Of a stretch of 44,087 bases of DNA, positions 40,545-44,087 are shown in pieces. Made by a program: the position numbers and the translations under genes. Every line of letters begins with the position of its first letter. Position 1 is the first letter of the stretch. The notes below the pieces were generated by a model, which did no database searches, was not told where the DNA came from, and worked only from the letters and a program-made list of their open reading frames with translations. The stretch is from Candidatus Hermodarchaeota archaeon (GTDB taxonomy: Archaea > Asgardarchaeota > Hermodarchaeia > Hermodarchaeales > Hermodarchaeaceae): the NCBI GenBank assembly GCA_016839365.1, contig JAEOUH010000068.1:1-44087 (forward strand), in the 5' to 3' direction.

Positions 40545-41762
40545 ATGCCCAACCAACCCTTTCGCCAAAATTTAGTCACAGACAGAACAAAGACAATCCA
40601 TTATGCAATCCGTGATGTAGTCGTAGCTGCTAAGCGACTTGAAGCATCCGGTAAACGCATCACATATTTGAATATTGGAGACCCAATTGTCTACGATTTC
40701 ACAACTCCCTCCTTTCTGATTGATGCCTTTTGTGCCGCGGCCAAGGAGGGCCACAATGGCTATTCAGCATCCGATGGCATTCCCGCGTTTCGTGAAGCAG
40801 TTGTTGACAAAGAGCAACGCATCAACCACGTATCCATCAATGCCTCTGATGTGATTGCGACAGCCGGGATATCTGAGGGAATCCAAATGATAATGGCTGC
40901 TTTGGTTCACCCAGGTTCGCAGGTCTTGATGCCTGGACCTACCTATCCTCCTTATCTCGCTTTTGTCCGGTTTTTTGAAGGCACTCCAGTGACTTATCAT
41001 TGCGTTGAGGAAAGTGGCTGGCAACCTGACATTGACGACATTCGAAACAAGATTTCAGACAAAACCGTAGCGCTGCTTCTCATTAACCCGAACAACCCCA
41101 CTGGCTCCGTTTACTCAGAGAAAGTCGTCAAGTCCATCATCGATCTTGCTGGCGAATATGGGCTTCCTCTAATTTCCGACGAAGTCTACGATCGGCTTGT
41201 CTTCGACCAAGCCCCAAAGAGCACCGCCGCCTTGGCTAAGGACGTCCCCGTCATCGGGTTCAACGGGTTATCCAAGGTATATCTCGTGCCTGGTTGGCGT
41301 ATCGGTTATATGTACTTCCACCACCCCAACAACCAACTTAACGACCTAAAAGAACACATCCTCAAGCAAGCGCGTATTCGCATCTGTACCAACGCCCCCG
41401 CTCAATATGCCGCTGCGGTTGCGCTCCGCGAAAGCGATACCTATCTTCAAGACGTCATAACCCGTCTTCGCCAACGTCGGGATATTGTCTACAAACGCTT
41501 GAATGAAATCAATGGCATCTCTACTTCAAAGCCTGAAGGGGCCTTCTACATTTTTCCATCAATCGATTTGCAGGGTCGATGGAAAACGGATGAAGCCTTT
41601 GTCATGGAGTTATTGACAGAAACAGGCGTGCTCGTCGTCCACGGATCGGGTTTTGATCCCAATTATGGCGCCAAGCACTTCCGTCTGGTTTTTCTTGCCC
41701 CACCATCCACGCTCAATTCAGCGTTAGATGAGATACAAATCTTTGTCGAAAAAAGATCCTAA
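40545..41762 (+). CDS. PLP-dependent aminotransferase, class I (alanine/aspartate type)
   Basis: 405 residues. Fold-type I aminotransferase with the expected motifs: YLNIGDPIVYDF, YSASDGIPAFREAV, PGPTYPPYLAF, the PLP-phosphate site LINPNNPTGSV, ISDEVYDRLVF, and the Schiff-base lysine in GLSKVYLVPGWRIGYM. The C-terminal arginine in FRLVFLAPP binds the substrate carboxylate. It resembles archaeal alanine-type enzymes, but the exact substrate cannot be read. GGTGA lies 12 bases before ATG 40545. Its stop overlaps that of a minus-strand gene by four bases. Confidence 0.93.
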   Translation: MPNQPFRQNLVTDRTKTIHYAIRDVVVAAKRLEASGKRITYLNIGDPIVYDFTTPSFLIDAFCAAAKEGHNGYSASDGIPAFREAVVDKEQRINHVSINASDVIATAGISEGIQMIMAALVHPGSQVLMPGPTYPPYLAFVRFFEGTPVTYHCVEESGWQPDIDDIRNKISDKTVALLLINPNNPTGSVYSEKVVKSIIDLAGEYGLPLISDEVYDRLVFDQAPKSTAALAKDVPVIGFNGLSKVYLVPGWRIGYMYFHHPNNQLNDLKEHILKQARIRICTNAPAQYAAAVALRESDTYLQDVITRLRQRRDIVYKRLNEINGISTSKPEGAFYIFPSIDLQGRWKTDEAFVMELLTETGVLVVHGSGFDPNYGAKHFRLVFLAPPSTLNSALDEIQIFVEKRS

Positions 41763-42181
41763 TCCGAATCCGAGAAATCCGGTTCTGGTTGCGAGAAACG
41801 CTGGGCTCCTGGCTGTGCTTCTGTTGCTCCAGACGCATGCATCCGCGCCTCTTGTACCATCCGCCCAATGGTCCCAAACATGCGTTCTGGTGAAAACATG
41901 GGCATTGACACGTTGTTTTGGATAGCGTTGAAGATTTCGTTATGATTGAGGTCAGTTGTTAAAGGTGTGGTTCCAATTTCCGTTGGTCCCCGAAATATCT
42001 TAACTGCCCAACGATCCCCCATTCGCCCAAGCTCCACTAGGTACGAAGTCATTGGGAGCAGGTACTTCTGCGTAACCGCCTGATATTCTTGCGACATCAA
42101 ATATCGCCTCAGATAATCGTATCCTCGTGTCTGGGCTAAAAAGGCTTTGTGCAATCTCAGTTTAGGTTTCGTCGGTTGCAT
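41759..42181 (-). CDS. small protein overlapping the coiled-coil gene
   Basis: 140 residues, soluble. The N-terminal half is basic (KPKLRLHKAFLAQTRGYDYLRRYL) and the middle has an alpha/beta look (SYLVELGRMGDRWAVKIFRGPTEIG). The C-terminus is Gln/Pro/Ser-rich and acidic. It starts 20 bases inside the end of the upstream coiled-coil gene, so the pair is translationally linked and probably works together. No family recognised. Confidence 0.68.
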   Translation of the reverse strand: MQPTKPKLRLHKAFLAQTRGYDYLRRYLMSQEYQAVTQKYLLPMTSYLVELGRMGDRWAVKIFRGPTEIGTTPLTTDLNHNEIFNAIQNNVSMPMFSPERMFGTIGRMVQEARMHASGATEAQPGAQRFSQPEPDFSDSD

Positions 42182-43412
42182 CTTCTTGAAGTACTGCCAA
42201 AACTTCGTCGGGAAATTCGATTTGAATACTTCCCCGAAGAATTCCTGATAAGGACTTTTCTAAACGATTTTGTAGCGTGTTTAGCCGCGCTGACACCCTT
42301 TCAATCTGTTCTTGAGCGTGTGCAATTTCTGCGCCTAAATCCCGTTTCTCCCACTCCGCGCGTTCCAAAGATTTCTCCAGTTCACGGCGTTCTTCCACAG
42401 ATACCGAAGACTTCAGTTCCTCCTTCCGCGAATTTAGCGTTGAAAAACGTAAACGATACTCGTCTAACGCACCTTTCTCGACAACTTGGTTACGCCGGTC
42501 AACCACCTTGCGATTTAGGCTCGCTTTGAATGAAATCTTGTTATCCTGAATAGCGGATGCAAGCGCATTAAGCCCTGCTTTGAGTTTTGAAAGAGATTCA
42601 GTATCTCGCTGAAAGGCGTGCCACGGATCAGCGGAATATGCATCTGCCCCTTCATTGGCATCTGATGGGATCATAATCGATTGACCCGCTTCTTGGCTAA
42701 GCTTCTTAAATGGTTTCTTCAGGAAATTTAACTGGTTGGTTACCACCATTCGGATACTATCAATTTCCTTATGAATTCCGTCGATTTCCGCAAGTCCTGA
42801 GTCCATTCGAAATTGCTCAATACCATCTTGGTGCTGCTCTACTCGCCCTTCTGCTTGCTCCTTCTGTTTTTGCAGGTCCTTTAGGTCCTCGGCAAGTTTA
42901 ACCAGCTGGTGGGATCGGTCTTCTATTTCGTCAACCTCTTCTTGGATGAGCTCCAGCTGCCGAGGTAGCTTCTCCTTTTCCCAGATTTTCTTGATCTTTT
43001 GATAACCCTGATTAATTACCCGGAACTGATAGTCTAACTCCTTAATGACCCGTTTATGCACCTTAGGTAATCGGCGAATATACCGCTGGCCCGCCATCGC
43101 CACGTCACGGATATACCCTTCCAGATCTTTTAGCAGCTCTTCCACTGACGTATGGGTAATTTGCTCAGGAAACTCGACCTCCTCAAACAACGCTTTCAAG
43201 CGACCCGCCAGCTTCGACGCCGCACCCGGTACCGTCATCTCGCCATCGATAACCACTTCTTCCAACAGCTTATCCGCCGTTTCCGTCGAGCTCACCAACG
43301 CCTCTTCAATCCGGTCCATCTGCTTCTGAATATCCGTCCGGTAATTAAAGAGCAAATCCTCTGTTTGCTTTGCAAACCACGCAGGCAACTCGTACACGTC
43401 AATCGCTGACAC
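42162..43412 (-). CDS. long coiled-coil protein
   Basis: 416 residues with no signal or membrane helix. Coiled-coil stretches dominate: about 20-55, 140-200 (QLELIQEEVDEIEDRSHQL, LKDLQKQKEQAEGRV) and 320-390 (RRELEKSLERAEWEKRDLG). A less regular middle (about 235-270) with MIPSDANEG separates them. Likely a structural or adaptor protein. It starts at GTG 43412, with GAGGA upstream. It is divergent from the GTPase gene at 43537 across 124 bases, so a functional link is possible. Not a recognised SMC: there is no ATP-binding head. Confidence 0.72.
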   Translation of the reverse strand: MSAIDVYELPAWFAKQTEDLLFNYRTDIQKQMDRIEEALVSSTETADKLLEEVVIDGEMTVPGAASKLAGRLKALFEEVEFPEQITHTSVEELLKDLEGYIRDVAMAGQRYIRRLPKVHKRVIKELDYQFRVINQGYQKIKKIWEKEKLPRQLELIQEEVDEIEDRSHQLVKLAEDLKDLQKQKEQAEGRVEQHQDGIEQFRMDSGLAEIDGIHKEIDSIRMVVTNQLNFLKKPFKKLSQEAGQSIMIPSDANEGADAYSADPWHAFQRDTESLSKLKAGLNALASAIQDNKISFKASLNRKVVDRRNQVVEKGALDEYRLRFSTLNSRKEELKSSVSVEERRELEKSLERAEWEKRDLGAEIAHAQEQIERVSARLNTLQNRLEKSLSGILRGSIQIEFPDEVLAVLQEDATDET

Positions 43413-43536
43413 ACCGTCGTCCTCGCCACATCAAAAACCTCCATGCATTAAAAGATTACCTCAGAAGAACCTAACCCACACACCCCTCCTACACCGGTCG
43501 CCAAAAAGCTTATCAGCGCCACACCAATAAACAGAA

Positions 43537-44087
43537 ATGACGAAGCAACCACCCTGGGAAGTGCGGGCCATAATTCATAATGCAATCCTTTTCAGCATCA
43601 CCCCCCGCAAAGACGAAGTCGGTCTCCAAGCCAACGTCATATTCCGCAAACAATACTGGCGCGTCGCCGTCCCCGACAACCAAATCCGCGAATTCCTCCG
43701 CGCCTACAAAGAATTCATGAGTCACGTCCAATCCACCGACATCCCCGCCCTCCCCATCCACATCCAAGGCTGCAAATACATCTTCACCCACATAGACGAC
43801 CTCCTCCTCGTCTTCATCAGCCACATGCAAGACGAAGACAACCGCGTCGGAGAAAAAGTCAAAACTGCCCTCCGCATGCTCGTCGGTAAATATGGCACCG
43901 AACAAATCAAAGAACTTGGCCAAAGCAACAACCCCGAAGCCCTCGAAACCCTCATCGACGACTACATCATGAGCAAACTCAAAGTCAGCCTCGTCGGCGA
44001 AGGCGGCGTCGGCAAAACCACCCTCCTCCGCCTCCTCAAAGGCACCGCACCACCCACCGAATACGTCCCCACCATCGCCCTCAGCAT
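43537..44087 (+). CDS. small GTPase with N-terminal profilin-like domain, 3' end cut
   Basis: 183 residues visible, and the frame is open to the edge. From residue 149 a Ras/Arf/Rab-type G domain begins: KVSLVGEGGVGKTTLLRLL, with the P-loop GEGGVGKT at 154-161 and a switch I segment VPTIALS at the cut. Residues 1-130 form a separate alpha/beta domain with AIIHNAILFSITPRKDE, YWRVAVPDNQ, CKYIFTHIDDLLLVFISHM and a long helix. This pattern resembles a longin or roadblock fold. Codons end almost always in C. No clear Shine-Dalgarno; the transcript may be leaderless. A G domain of this kind fits an Asgard archaeon. Confidence 0.8.
   Translation, partial: MTKQPPWEVRAIIHNAILFSITPRKDEVGLQANVIFRKQYWRVAVPDNQIREFLRAYKEFMSHVQSTDIPALPIHIQGCKYIFTHIDDLLLVFISHMQDEDNRVGEKVKTALRMLVGKYGTEQIKELGQSNNPEALETLIDDYIMSKLKVSLVGEGGVGKTTLLRLLKGTAPPTEYVPTIALS

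Noticed and set aside
43513..43923. Acidic minus-strand open frame
   Set aside because: It is antisense to the C-ending codons of the GTPase gene, which has clear motifs.

Overview
This window is archaeal chromosomal DNA. The archaeal markers are a histone, a proteasome beta subunit, the archaeal pantoate kinase/phosphopantothenate synthetase route to CoA, archaeal-type GluRS, HerA, tRNA-splicing endonuclease EndA, geranylgeranyl reductase, ribose-1,5-bisphosphate isomerase and a tRNA gene with two introns. Ribosomal protein eL13, two roadblock-like proteins and a small GTPase with its own N-terminal domain point to the Asgard/TACK side, most likely an Asgard lineage. That placement is an inference from gene content. 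Many starts are GTG or TTG with a GGTGA/GAGG-type Shine-Dalgarno, so several starts were moved inward from the longest frame.

Layout. 1-1213 (minus): two coiled-coil membrane proteins, one cut by the window edge. 1377-2393: a HypE/PurM-fold protein. 2406-7071 (minus): a tight CoA operon, PoK-PPS-PanE-PanB-CoaBC, covering every step from ketoisovalerate to 4'-phosphopantetheine. 7252-8982: a divergent second pantoate-kinase-like protein and an ECF-transporter S component. 9061-12441: a roadblock protein, HypB, an unknown protein, PRPP synthetase and a small zinc-binding protein. 12466-12591: tRNA-Gln(CUG) with a D-loop intron and an anticodon-loop intron. 12610-16068: a ferredoxin-domain protein, then lipS1-lplA-lipS2 for lipoyl assembly. 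16096-19606: proteasome beta, an eL13-HhH fusion, and two divergent R15P-isomerase/eIF2B-family paralogues. 19670-22337: a ferredoxin plus geranylgeranyl reductase pair and two membrane proteins. 22338-22606: the longest non-coding stretch, holding a possible small RNA.

22607-26968 (minus): a roadblock-like/proline-rich/helical fusion, GluRS, a Fap7-like kinase, a tiny basic protein and a tandem winged-helix protein. 27120-30615: a glycosylatable surface protein ending in a hairpin, a small winged-helix protein and HerA. 30834-34914: unknowns, a zinc protein, a NapH-like iron-sulfur membrane protein preceded by an unlisted 51-residue membrane peptide, a zinc-ribbon coiled coil and a stomatin. 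35001-39557 (minus): a secreted beta-propeller, an unknown, EndA, a DUF47/PhoU-like protein and UppP. 39742-44087: a winged helix, a histone, an aminotransferase, an overlapping unknown/coiled-coil pair and the cut-off GTPase.

Links between genes: EndA is the enzyme that would splice the tRNA-Gln introns; archaeal GluRS normally also charges tRNA-Gln; ferredoxin is the expected reductant for geranylgeranyl reductase; the ECF S component may import a precursor for the neighbouring CoA pathway. No insertion sequence, integrase, CRISPR array or rRNA gene was seen.
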